DNA from: JBBSEZ01 sp038239195
Lineage (GTDB): Bacteria > Planctomycetota > Planctomycetia > Gemmatales > Gemmataceae
Assembly (NCBI GenBank): GCA_038239195.1
Contig: JBBSEZ010000036.1
Location: 1 to 35,952 of the forward strand
DNA length: 35,952 nucleotides
Reading direction: 5' to 3'
The notes under the pieces were generated by a model that saw only the letters and a list, made by a program, of their open reading frames with translations, was not told the DNA's origin and did no database searches. The position numbers were made by a program, and so were the translations under genes. The first letter of the stretch is position 1, and each line of letters opens with the position of its first letter. Shown here one piece after another: positions 16,835 to 24,758 of this stretch.

Positions 16835-17344
16835 ATGTCCCGCCCCCTGACGATTGCGACGACGGGGTTGCTCGCCCTGGCCACGCTGATCGGGCTGACC
16901 GCCACCGAAGCCCAGGCGGCCGCCGTGCCCCCTCTCAACGCCAAGGTCCTGAACTACGCCAAGTCCCACCTGGGCAAGCAGGTCGGCGACGGCGAGTGCT
17001 GGGCGCTGGCCAACGAGGCCCTCCGCGCGGCCGGGGCGCACCAGCCGGGCCGCGCCGGTTACCCCGCCTACGTCTTCGGCAAACAGGTGTCGCTCAACGC
17101 AATCGTCCCCGGCGACGTCCTTCAGTTCGAGCAGGTCCGCTTTGCCCACCGCTACCCCGACGGGCGCTCCTACTCGTCGGACTTTCCGCACCACACCGCC
17201 ATCGTATACTCGGTGCGCGGTCACGAGATCACCCTGATCCAGCAGAACAGCAACGGGGTTCGGAAGGTCACCACCGGCACCATCAACCTCGACCACCGCA
17301 GCCCCGGCGGGGCCCTCAAGGCCTTCCGCCCGCAACCGCGGTAA
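16835..17344 (+). CDS. Secreted CHAP/NlpC-P60-like cysteine peptidase-fold protein
   Basis: This 169-residue protein has a signal peptide (about 1-29, cleavage near AQAA). The mature part shows the pattern of CHAP/NlpC-P60 amidases: Cys55 in GDGECWALANEAL, a PGDVLQF strand (92-98), His119/His120 in DFPHHTAIV and Asn138 or Asn140 in QQNSNG. Such enzymes cut peptidoglycan stem peptides or amides. Many planctomycete members have unknown targets. AGAGGAG lies eight bases before the ATG. It stands alone, ending at a hairpin shared with the convergent operon. Confidence 0.7.
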   Translation: MSRPLTIATTGLLALATLIGLTATEAQAAAVPPLNAKVLNYAKSHLGKQVGDGECWALANEALRAAGAHQPGRAGYPAYVFGKQVSLNAIVPGDVLQFEQVRFAHRYPDGRSYSSDFPHHTAIVYSVRGHEITLIQQNSNGVRKVTTGTINLDHRSPGGALKAFRPQPR

Positions 17345-17368
17345 GGCGAGCGGCAGGGCTTGGTTTGC

Positions 17369-17398
17369 TGTAGGACGGCCCTCCCGAGCCGTCCTACA
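17369..17398. terminator. Hairpin between convergent genes
   Basis: Eleven-base arms (17369-17379, 17388-17398) pair perfectly around the loop CCTCCCGA. It lies between the CHAP-like gene and the convergent membrane-protein gene and may stop transcription in both directions. Its wording resembles a dispersed planctomycete repeat. Confidence 0.6.
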
Positions 17399-17422
17399 AG
17401 TATGCCTTTTCCTGCCCGTAGC

Positions 17423-17851
17423 CTAACCCCCGGAGGGGCCGCGAGCCTGGCCTCGCCGATGTTCGAGGAAGGCGCGCGTGCTGGGTCGGGATAGCAAAAG
17501 ACAAATCAGGGCGCTCATGGCGCCGATGCCAACGAGGAACCAGGCCTTTCGCTGTTCCTCGCCGGCGGGCCACGGCACCAGGAGAAGGCTGGCGAACAGA
17601 GCGCCGACGCCGAGGGCGAGGAGGGCGTGCGCCAGCAGGAGGAGGCGCTCGATCGGCCGGTTGCCGCCCCAGAGCAGCGAAAGGCAGGCGAACAGCGGCA
17701 CGAGGCCGCTCAGCCACGCGGCCACCTTGAGGACCGTGAAAGGCTCGACGAACGCCTCCCAGCTCGCGAACAGCACGAATTGCGAGGCGAGCAACAGCAG
17801 CACGGCGAGGACGCAGCGCCGGCCGCGCGGGAGGTTGTCCGCCGTCGGCAC
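17423..17851 (-). CDS. Small four-helix membrane protein
   Basis: This 142-residue protein is not recognised. It has four hydrophobic segments (about 11-30, 38-60, 68-92 and 100-118) and a basic C-terminal tail. GTG 17851 was chosen because AAGGAG lies eight bases upstream and the first transmembrane segment follows after an Arg-rich start. It is the third gene of a minus-strand unit headed by the PP2C phosphatase, with a 50-base gap to the previous gene. A membrane role in the phosphatase pathway is only a guess. Confidence 0.65.
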   Translation of the reverse strand: MPTADNLPRGRRCVLAVLLLLASQFVLFASWEAFVEPFTVLKVAAWLSGLVPLFACLSLLWGGNRPIERLLLLAHALLALGVGALFASLLLVPWPAGEEQRKAWFLVGIGAMSALICLLLSRPSTRAFLEHRRGQARGPSGG

Positions 17852-17901
17852 GCTTCTTTCTCCTTGTCCGTGAGGCTTGGAGTGCTTCGGTGAAGCATCG
17901 C

Positions 17902-18354
17902 CTAAACGAGAGGCCCCTTCGCCTTGAGGGACTGCTTGCCTTTGATGCCGAGCAGGACCGCGACGGCGACGGCGACAACAGCGAGGATGCTTTCCATCAG
18001 GCGGGCCTCCCGGACCGCCTTGTCCCATTTCTCCTGCCACCCGGGCCGAAGCTCCTCCAGCCTCTGCTCCAACAGTTCCTGCTGGCGATCGACGTAGGCC
18101 GGGTCTCGCTTCTTCCCCTTCCATTCCGCGCGCCGTTTGGGGAGCAGCGCCCGCTCGATCTCGATGCTCCGGTCCAGTTTCGCCGGGTCGGTTTCCCACG
18201 CGGCAGGCGTCAGGAAAGCGAGGTCTCTGGGGGCCCCGTACGCGCAAACGAAGAGCCGCCACAGCCCGACGCCGCCGGCGAACAGGGCCAGCAGGAGGAA
18301 CAGTTGTCCTTGCCAGGGGCGTGGCCCTCCGGCGAGCTGCCCAAACCGGATCAC
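17902..18354 (-). CDS. Membrane protein with two transmembrane segments and a charged loop
   Basis: This 150-residue protein is not recognised. A hydrophobic segment (about 17-38) is followed by a charged, probably coiled-coil region (about 60-115, with DRQQELLEQRLEELRPG) and a second hydrophobic segment (about 119-137) near the C-terminus. Its GTG at 18354 overlaps the stop of the PP2C gene by four bases (GTGA), implying coupled translation. It may anchor or sense for the phosphatase (inference). Confidence 0.7.
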   Translation of the reverse strand: MIRFGQLAGGPRPWQGQLFLLLALFAGGVGLWRLFVCAYGAPRDLAFLTPAAWETDPAKLDRSIEIERALLPKRRAEWKGKKRDPAYVDRQQELLEQRLEELRPGWQEKWDKAVREARLMESILAVVAVAVAVLLGIKGKQSLKAKGPLV

Positions 18355-19301
18355 GAATCGCCTCGTTTCTCCGCCTGCTCGGCCGCCCTTTGCGGGATCA
18401 CGTAGCGGGCCAGGATGACGGTCACGTTGTCCTTGCCCCCATTCTCCAGGGCCAGCTCGACGAGGGCGTCGCACGCCGCCGGCGCGCCCCCGGCCCGAAG
18501 CAACACGTCGGCGATCCGATCGTCGGGGACCATCTCGTACAGCCCGTCGGTGCAGAGCAGCAGCCAGTCGCCATCTTCGAGGCCCAGGTGCTGCATCTCG
18601 GTCTTGACCGCGCCGCCCTCGCCTCCGAGGGCGCTGGTCAGCACGTGGCGGAGGCGATGGGCCCGCACCTCCTCGGGGGCGATCTCGCCGGCGTCGGCCA
18701 GCTCCTGCGCCAGAGTGTGGTCGTGCGTGAGTTGGTGGAGGTGGCCCTTGCGGAAGTAGTAGGCTCGCGAGTCGCCCACGTGGCAGAGGAAGAGGTCGGC
18801 CCCCACACTGTAGGCGCCGGTCAACGTCGTGCCCATGCCGGCCAGGGCGGGGTCGGAGTGAGCGCGCCGGGACAGAACGTGGCCGACTTCCTGCATGCGG
18901 TCGCGCAGGCGCCGCATCAACTTCTGGGCCTCCTCCTCGGTGATGGTCAGTCCCCAGTGGGGGTTGTGCAGGCTCAGGTTGACGCCGGTCATGATGGCCA
19001 GGCTGCTGGCGACCTCCCCCGCCGACGTCCCGCCGATGCCGTCCGCGACGACCAAACAGTGCCCAATCTCGTCGAAGCGCTCGCCCATTTCGGGATCGGC
19101 GATGTTGGTGAGCAGCGGGAGCATCGAGCGGCTGTAGCGCGCCACCAGGTAGTGGTCCTCGTTGTTGGAGCGTACCTTCCCGGGGTCCGAGCGGGCGCCG
19201 AACTCGACCTCCACCTGCGCGGAGAGGGGCCGAGGTCGCTCCCTGTTGGGAGGGGTGGGTGGGGGGATCTCGACCGTATCGCCGTCCTGCGGGCCGTCCA
19301 T
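18351..19301 (-). CDS. PP2C-family Ser/Thr protein phosphatase
   Basis: This 316-residue protein is a metal-dependent PP2C (Stp1/PrpC-type) phosphatase. It carries the conserved SDPGKVRSNNEDHYLV (about 38-53), VVADGIGG (84-91), HVGDSRAYYF, LLLCTDGLYEMV and GGKDNVTVILARY blocks, which supply the metal-binding Asp residues. About 30 Pro-rich residues precede the domain. It would oppose the many Hanks-type kinases found in planctomycetes. ATG 19301 has GGGAG upstream. It heads a unit with two small membrane proteins, which suggests membrane-linked regulation. Confidence 0.92.
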   Translation of the reverse strand: MDGPQDGDTVEIPPPTPPNRERPRPLSAQVEVEFGARSDPGKVRSNNEDHYLVARYSRSMLPLLTNIADPEMGERFDEIGHCLVVADGIGGTSAGEVASSLAIMTGVNLSLHNPHWGLTITEEEAQKLMRRLRDRMQEVGHVLSRRAHSDPALAGMGTTLTGAYSVGADLFLCHVGDSRAYYFRKGHLHQLTHDHTLAQELADAGEIAPEEVRAHRLRHVLTSALGGEGGAVKTEMQHLGLEDGDWLLLCTDGLYEMVPDDRIADVLLRAGGAPAACDALVELALENGGKDNVTVILARYVIPQRAAEQAEKRGDS

Positions 19302-19332
19302 ACGTGTCTCCCGGGGGCGTGCTGGCGTATGA

Positions 19333-19338
19333 ATTGTA
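19333..19338 (-). promoter_or_regulatory. Possible -10 element of the PP2C unit
   Basis: TACAAT on the minus strand (19338-19333) lies about 30 bases before ATG 19301. No good -35 hexamer is seen at 16-18 bases, so this is a weak call. Confidence 0.3.
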
Positions 19339-19380
19339 GCAGGGCGAGCGGGCGGGATGAAGCCTCCCGGGGTTAACGTT

Positions 19381-19553
19381 CTCAGGGGCTCACTATTGAA
19401 TGTCGCCCCTTCGGGGCTCGGTCTGGGATGAGGGCGACACCTTTCCCAGGCGCCGTGCCCAGTTCTGCGTGAGCCCCAACCGGGCGGCATTCAATAGCCA
19501 GGGGCGTGAGCCCCTGGAACGCCAACCCCTGGAACGCAACCCCTGGCACCGGC
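19381..19553. repeat. Composite inverted and tandem repeat (CCCCTGGAACGC words)
   Basis: Arms 19393-19408 and 19482-19497 are complementary (CTATTGAATG core, one mismatch). Outer flanks CTCAGGGGCTCA and TGAGCCCCTGG also pair. Next to it, CCAGGGGCGTGAGCCCCTGG (19498-19517) is an 8-bp stem with a GTGA tetraloop. Then CCCCTGG(A/C)AC units repeat three times (19511-19550) up to the esterase stop codon. The block fills the gap between the esterase end and the PP2C start. No protein is encoded. Confidence 0.75.
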
Positions 19554-20654
19554 TTAGCGTTTCTTCAGCGCCCATTCGAGGAACCGATAAATCTGCTCGT
19601 TCGACTCCGCGGTCGGCACGTGCCCGGGCCGGTTGGTCATCGCCACCCGATTGTCGTGGCCGAGTAACTTGTTGACCGCGACCACGTGGTTGAGCGCCCG
19701 CCAGCGCTCGGGCGGGTCTTCCGAGCCGCCCGATACCAGAAACGGGCGGGGCGCCATCAGGGCCTGTAGCTCGTGCAGGTCGTGCCCCGTCTCGATCAGC
19801 TTCTTGTAGGGCCCGGTGCGCGGATTGTCTCGGGTCGGCACCCCGCGCTTGCGATAGCGACCGAGCTCGTGCCCGAGATACCACGGCTCCCAGTAGTTGA
19901 CGTTGGGCCGCTTCTCGTCGAAGACGATGCCCGGGTCGGACCAGACGCCCGCCGCGAACTTGTCGAACAGGCAAGCGGCGAACATCGCCCATTTGCCCCC
20001 GTAGGAGTGGCCGATCACGCCCACGCGCCTGACGTCCACCTCAGGCAGGCTGGCGAGAGCGTTGTAGCAGTTGGCGGCCACGTAAGCGTGGAACGAGAGC
20101 GGTTGAAGCTGGGCCTTTGCCTTGCTGGGGTAGAAGCTCTCGGGCGGGCTGCCGATCGACAGGGCCACGAAACCGCGCCGGGCCATCTGGGAGGCGAAGT
20201 CGCGCAGTTCGACGCCCTTGCCGATCCCTGCCTCGGGGTCGTAGTAGACCACCAGCACGGCAGGGAAGGGCCCTTTCCCATCGGGGACGAGCAGGTAGCC
20301 GTCGCGCGTCTGGCCCGGCGCCACTTCCACGCGGACGTGGTACTGGGCAAACTTGTCGCCCCGCTCTTTCTTCAAATACTCGATGCGCGGCCTCGCGATC
20401 AGCGGAGGCCAGGGCCCGAGGGCATCGTGCCACGTCTTCAGGACCTCGCGGCGGCGCTTCTCCCAGTCGGCGGGCGTCTTGACGGCCCGCCCGTCGGCGA
20501 ACTTCAGGGGCGAGCGATAGCCGCCGAGGTCGCCGGCGTACTTGGCGGGGGGCCGGAAGAATGGGGCCAGGGCGGGCGGAGGCGCTTCGGCATCGGCGGG
20601 CGCGGCCGCGAGTGGAAGCAGGGCCAGCGGGGCCCAAAGCAGGATGCGGAACAT
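19554..20654 (-). CDS. Secreted alpha/beta hydrolase (acetyl-xylan-esterase/dienelactone-hydrolase-like)
   Basis: This 366-residue protein has a signal peptide (about 1-22) and a large alpha/beta hydrolase domain. The nucleophile elbow is GHSYGG (Ser217). A candidate acid lies in GGSEDPPERW and the catalytic His in NRPGHVPTAE near residue 345. Similar secreted hydrolases in planctomycetes sit among polysaccharide-degrading enzymes, so esterase action on sugar esters is plausible, not shown. It is flanked on both sides by palindromic repeats, which makes it a single-gene unit rather than part of the chemosensory operon upstream. Confidence 0.8.
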   Translation of the reverse strand: MFRILLWAPLALLPLAAAPADAEAPPPALAPFFRPPAKYAGDLGGYRSPLKFADGRAVKTPADWEKRRREVLKTWHDALGPWPPLIARPRIEYLKKERGDKFAQYHVRVEVAPGQTRDGYLLVPDGKGPFPAVLVVYYDPEAGIGKGVELRDFASQMARRGFVALSIGSPPESFYPSKAKAQLQPLSFHAYVAANCYNALASLPEVDVRRVGVIGHSYGGKWAMFAACLFDKFAAGVWSDPGIVFDEKRPNVNYWEPWYLGHELGRYRKRGVPTRDNPRTGPYKKLIETGHDLHELQALMAPRPFLVSGGSEDPPERWRALNHVVAVNKLLGHDNRVAMTNRPGHVPTAESNEQIYRFLEWALKKR

Positions 20655-20675
20655 GAGGTCGATCTCCCAGCCGCC

Positions 20676-20821
20676 GAAGAGGAGGAATTAGCCACAGATG
20701 AACACAGATGTACACAGATAAGACATAAAGAGAAAAGAGGAGGGAAGGCGTCGGCCTTCTCTATCCTCTATCCTTCTTCCATCCGTGTTCATCTGTGTTC
20801 ATCGGTGGCTAATTCCTCTTC
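20676..20821. repeat. Long inverted repeat of GATGAACACA words
   Basis: Arm 20676-20719 and arm 20781-20821 are complementary over about 41 bases with a three-base bulge and few mismatches. The arms contain ATTAGCCAC followed by tandem GATGAACACA-like words. The 61-base centre holds a smaller, weaker hairpin (GGGAAGGC / GCCTTCTC). The word set is familiar from intergenic repeats in many environmental genomes. It separates the methylesterase gene from the esterase gene and could terminate the Wsp operon. Confidence 0.82.
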
Positions 20822-20842
20822 TGTGCTGTGTGCCTTGGTGGT

Positions 20843-21814
20843 TCAACGTTCTTTGCCTCCCACGTGCGCCATCACCGCCGGCCCGATCTGCGCCAGCGCC
20901 AGCACCCGTCCCGCCGCTCCCTGCTCCCGCGCTGCCTTGGGCATCCCATACACCACGCTCGTCGCCTCGTCTTGCGCAATCGTCAGCCAGCCCGCCTTCC
21001 TCAGCTCGCCCAGCCCGCGAGCCCCGTCGGCCCCCATGCCGGTCAGCAACACCGCGACGCCCGGCCGGGGGCAGTTCGCTGCCACGCTCTCGAAGAAGAC
21101 GTCGATCGACGGATGATACGGGAGCCCGCAGGGCATCGGCGTGTAGCCCAGCGCCCCCTCCGGGCCCAGGACGAGATGATCGTCGGTCCCCGCCACCAGC
21201 ACTGCCCCTGCCTCGGGCACGTCTCCTTCGCGCGCCACGCGCACCGGCAAGCGCGTGCGCGTTTGCAGCCAGTTCGCCAGCCCGTCCGCGAACGCGCGCC
21301 CGATGTGCTGGACCACCACGACGGCCGCGCGAAGGCCCTCCGGCAGCACCTCCAGGACCTGCGCCAGCGCCTCCGGGCCTCCCGTGGAAGCGCCCAGCGC
21401 CACCAGGTGCGGCACGGCGCGCCCTCTGGCCATCGGCTGGCACGTGCCGGCCAACTCGGCGAGACACGCCAGCAGCGCCTCGCCGTCCTTGAGCTTGCCG
21501 TCGGGGCCCAGCACCGGCGCGTTGACGGCGCTCCGCGCGCCCTGGCTCATCGCCTCGCGGACCCTGGAAAAGGCGACCGTCACGCTCGCCGTCACAAGCA
21601 CGATCGGGCAGGGCCCCTCCGCCAGGATGTGGTGCATCGCCTCGGCGCCCTCGAGGCCCATCAGGATCGCGTCCGGCCGGTCCTCCGCCGCGCGGCGCAC
21701 CGCCTCGGCGCCGTCGGCCGTCAGCCAGGCCACGCTCCGGCCCGATACCGACAGCACCACCTGGCGCAATACTTCGCGCGTCGTGGCCGAGTCGTGGACG
21801 ATCCCGATACGCAT
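20843..21814 (-). CDS. wspF: CheB/WspF-type methylesterase with degenerate receiver
   Basis: This 323-residue protein has a receiver-like domain (1-120) and an intact CheB methylesterase domain (about 135-320) with Ser143 in GASTGG, His170 in VVVVQHIG and Asp263 in LTGMGADG. CheB removes methyl groups from receptor glutamates. The receiver is abnormal. The acidic pair reads HD (7-8), the phosphoacceptor position reads MGLEG with Gly53 instead of Asp, and the usual KP reads AP (99-100). It therefore probably cannot be switched on by phosphotransfer. It is the last gene of the operon, two bases after the CheA stop. Confidence 0.9.
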   Translation of the reverse strand: MRIGIVHDSATTREVLRQVVLSVSGRSVAWLTADGAEAVRRAAEDRPDAILMGLEGAEAMHHILAEGPCPIVLVTASVTVAFSRVREAMSQGARSAVNAPVLGPDGKLKDGEALLACLAELAGTCQPMARGRAVPHLVALGASTGGPEALAQVLEVLPEGLRAAVVVVQHIGRAFADGLANWLQTRTRLPVRVAREGDVPEAGAVLVAGTDDHLVLGPEGALGYTPMPCGLPYHPSIDVFFESVAANCPRPGVAVLLTGMGADGARGLGELRKAGWLTIAQDEATSVVYGMPKAAREQGAAGRVLALAQIGPAVMAHVGGKER

Positions 21815-21816
21815 GG

Positions 21817-24102
21817 TCAGGGCTCCCCGATGAGGTCGGAGACCGCTTGCAAAAAGGTGTTGTCGTGAAAGCTGCCCTTGGTCAGGTAGTAGCTCGCCCC
21901 CAGTTCGAGCCCGCGCCGGCGATCCTCCTCGCGGTCCTTGTACGACACGATGATGACGGGGAGCTCGCGCAGCGCCTCATTCTCGCGGATGGCCCGCAGC
22001 AAATCCAGGCCGTTCATGCGCGGCATGTCCACGTCGCTCACCACCAGGTCGAGCCCGCCCTCGCGCACCGCGTTCCAGCCGTCCATGCCGTCCACCGCGA
22101 CCGCCACGTCGTAGCCGCGGTTGCGCAGGAGCTGCCGCTCCACCTCGCGCACCGTGATCGAGTCATCGACCACCAGCACGCGCTTGCGGCGCACGGTTGC
22201 TGTCTCGTCGCGCACGCAGCGCTGGAGCGAGCCCGTCTGCACGAACTGGTCCATCGAGCGGAGAAGGTCCTCGACGTCGGCGACGAGCACCGGGGAGCCG
22301 TTGTCGAGCGTGGCGGCTGCGCTGATGGTGGGCACCTTGCCCAGGCGCGCGTCGAGCGGCCGGACCACCAGGTCCTGCTCGCCCAGGAGCTTCTCGACGA
22401 TCAGTCCGTACTGTCCGGTCCGGTCGCTCAGGAGCACCACGAGCAGCTCGTCGCCGGGCGCCGCGGGCCCGGCTGGCAGGTCGAGCAACTGGGCGGCCAC
22501 CACGAGGCCGACGTTTCGGCCGTCCACGGTCACGAACTGGCGATGCTCCAGGGAGCGGACGTCGCCGCGCGGCACGCGGAGCAGCCGGTCGATGCGGTTG
22601 TGCGGAAAGGCGTAAGGCTCGCCGGCGATCTCGACCAGCACGGCGCGCACCACCGACAGCGTCAGCGGCAGTTGCAGGTGGAACGCCGTTCCCTGCCCGA
22701 TCCGCGTGCTCGCGCGCACCAGCCCGCCCACCTCGTGGATCGTCGTGTGGACCACGTCGAGGCCGACGCCCCGGCCGGAGAACTCGGTCAGCTCCGCCGC
22801 CGTCGAAAAGCCCGGGAGGAAAAGAAACTCGAGGAGCTCCGCCTCACTGAGGGAGCGCGCGACCTCGGGCGCCGCAAGCCCTCGCTCGACCACCTTGCGG
22901 CGCAGCCGTTCGGCGTCGATGCCTCCGCCGTCGTCCGAGACGGTGATGGCCAGCATGCCGGCCAGGTGGCGCACCTCGAGGCGGACGAGGCCCCCCTCCG
23001 GCTTGCCGGCGGCGCGGCGCGTTTCGGGTGACTCGATGCCGTGATCGACGGCGTTGCGCAGGAGGTGCATCAGGGGCGCCTCGAGCTTGTCGAGGATGTC
23101 GCGATCGACCTCGGTGTCCTGGCCGGCGACCTCCAGGCGCGCCTGCTTGTCGAGGCGGCGCGCCATGTCGCGCACCAGTCGCGGGAAGCCGTGCGCCCCG
23201 TCGGCGAACGGGCGCATCCGGCTGACGATGACCTCGTGGTAGAGCCGGCTGTTGAGGCCCTCGGCCTGCCCGGCGTGGTCCTCGAACTCGCCGATGCGAT
23301 CGGCGAGGACGTGCCGGCAATGGCCTGCCTGCCGGCGCGCCTCGCTCACGAGGCCGGGGAGCTGTTCTGCTCGTCCCGGCTCGGAAAGCGCCTGGGCCAG
23401 GTTGTCGAGGAGTGCGGCGAGATGGTCCTGGTGCTTCTTGAGTTTGAGGAGCGACGTGGAGAACGGCTGGAGCCAGCGCGCCTGCACGAGCGACTCGCCC
23501 GCCAGGTTCATCAGCCGATTCAGGCTCTCCGCCGTCACGCGCACCACCGCCTCCCCCACCTCGGCCGGGGGGGCCACTACCTGCACGCTCGGCGTGGCGG
23601 GCGTGGGGGCAGCGGGCACGACCTCGAGCGGCGAGCCAACCGGCATCCGCTCGGGCGCCGGCGGGTGCGACACCGCGGCGAGGGCCGTGCCCGGCGCGGG
23701 CGTGCCAGTCGCGATCGCCTGCAATGCTCCTTTCAGTTCGGCGAGGTCGCCGGCCCGTTCGCGGCCCCAGTCGGCGAGGACGTCGTCGGTGACCTGGCCG
23801 AGGCTGGCCAGCACGTCGGTGGCGCGAAGCAGCACGTCGACGTCGTCCGCGCCCAGGTGGATCTTGCCGTGCTGCGCGGCGACGAGGGCGTCTTCCATGA
23901 CGTGGGCGAGGCCGATTGCGGGCTCGACGTTGACGATGCGGGCGGCCCCCTTGATGGAGTGGGCGGCGCGCATCAGTGGCTCGATGCGCTGCGGGGTCGG
24001 CTCCGCCTCCAACTCCACCAGCCCCTGACTCAGGGTGACGGTGTGGGCGCGCACCTCCTCGCGAAAAAGGTCGAGCAGGGAGAAGTCGATGCCGTCGCTC
24101 AT
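21817..24102 (-). CDS. wspE: WspE-type hybrid CheA histidine kinase with receiver
   Basis: This 761-residue protein has an Hpt domain with His48 in AAHSIKGAAR, an Ala/Pro linker, dimerisation helices, and an HATPase domain with HLLRNAVDHGIE (N box) and SDDGGGID (G1), plus a GRGVGLDVV loop. A CheW-like domain follows (about 500-630), then a C-terminal receiver (about 640-761) whose Asp690 in SDVDMPRMNG and Lys742 are intact. This order is that of WspE. It autophosphorylates under receptor control. Its ATG overlaps the wspD stop (ATGA). In Pseudomonas the phosphate goes to WspF and WspR; here WspF looks unreceptive and no WspR is present nearby. Confidence 0.94.
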   Translation of the reverse strand: MSDGIDFSLLDLFREEVRAHTVTLSQGLVELEAEPTPQRIEPLMRAAHSIKGAARIVNVEPAIGLAHVMEDALVAAQHGKIHLGADDVDVLLRATDVLASLGQVTDDVLADWGRERAGDLAELKGALQAIATGTPAPGTALAAVSHPPAPERMPVGSPLEVVPAAPTPATPSVQVVAPPAEVGEAVVRVTAESLNRLMNLAGESLVQARWLQPFSTSLLKLKKHQDHLAALLDNLAQALSEPGRAEQLPGLVSEARRQAGHCRHVLADRIGEFEDHAGQAEGLNSRLYHEVIVSRMRPFADGAHGFPRLVRDMARRLDKQARLEVAGQDTEVDRDILDKLEAPLMHLLRNAVDHGIESPETRRAAGKPEGGLVRLEVRHLAGMLAITVSDDGGGIDAERLRRKVVERGLAAPEVARSLSEAELLEFLFLPGFSTAAELTEFSGRGVGLDVVHTTIHEVGGLVRASTRIGQGTAFHLQLPLTLSVVRAVLVEIAGEPYAFPHNRIDRLLRVPRGDVRSLEHRQFVTVDGRNVGLVVAAQLLDLPAGPAAPGDELLVVLLSDRTGQYGLIVEKLLGEQDLVVRPLDARLGKVPTISAAATLDNGSPVLVADVEDLLRSMDQFVQTGSLQRCVRDETATVRRKRVLVVDDSITVREVERQLLRNRGYDVAVAVDGMDGWNAVREGGLDLVVSDVDMPRMNGLDLLRAIRENEALRELPVIIVSYKDREEDRRRGLELGASYYLTKGSFHDNTFLQAVSDLIGEP

Positions 24103-24758
24103 CTCGTCCTCGCGCGTAGGGCCTCGAACAGTCGCGCCTCGTCGAGGTAGCCGACCGAGTGCCCGCCCCAGGCGAACACGCCCGCCGTCAGGCGCGCCGC
24201 CGCGCGCGCCACGGTGGCCGGTGTGGCCGTCAACTCTCCGGCCGGGAGGCGATGGGCTCGATCGACTTCATCGACGAGAAACGCCCATCCCTCGGACTGG
24301 CGGCGCACGACGAGCAGGCGGGCGCTGCGGCCCTCGCCGCTCGCGGCGGGCTCGATGCCCAGGAGCCTGCCCAGGTGAGCGCAAAGGTGGAGCTCGCCGC
24401 GGACGTTGACGAGGCCGGCGACCCCGCCGCGGTGGGGGACGCGGTGGATGGGGCGCGGCATGGCGACCTCGACCAGGACGCCCACGGGCAGCGCCAGCCA
24501 CTCTTCTCCCAGGCGGAACACGAGCACGCCGCGAAGGCCCGCCGCAGGCTGTTCGAGCGGAGCGGCGAGGCGCTCGGCCCACTCTTCGAGGTAGCCGGCG
24601 GGCGAGGGACTGTCGAGGAATTGCCGGCCGGCCCCTGCGAACACGGGACAATTGTGGCAGTGGATGACGGTAGGCAGTTCGGGGCAGGAGCGGTCGCCGC
24701 GCACCCCGATCTGGTTCCAGCAGTGGGGCAGGGGCGCGACGAGAGGCAGTTCGGTCAC
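24099..24758 (-). CDS. wspD: WspD-type CheW coupling protein
   Basis: This 219-residue protein has the WspD-specific N-terminal Cys-rich stretch CWNQIGVRGDRSCPEL then HCHNCPVFAGAG (residues about 13-45), followed by a complete CheW fold (about 75-215) with LVNVRGELHLCAHLG. CheW proteins link receptors to CheA. The GTG at 24758 follows GGAGGTG and overlaps the wspC stop (GTGA). The four Cys residues might bind a metal (inference). With WspB it provides the second coupling protein of the pathway. Confidence 0.92.
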   Translation of the reverse strand: MTELPLVAPLPHCWNQIGVRGDRSCPELPTVIHCHNCPVFAGAGRQFLDSPSPAGYLEEWAERLAAPLEQPAAGLRGVLVFRLGEEWLALPVGVLVEVAMPRPIHRVPHRGGVAGLVNVRGELHLCAHLGRLLGIEPAASGEGRSARLLVVRRQSEGWAFLVDEVDRAHRLPAGELTATPATVARAAARLTAGVFAWGGHSVGYLDEARLFEALRARTR

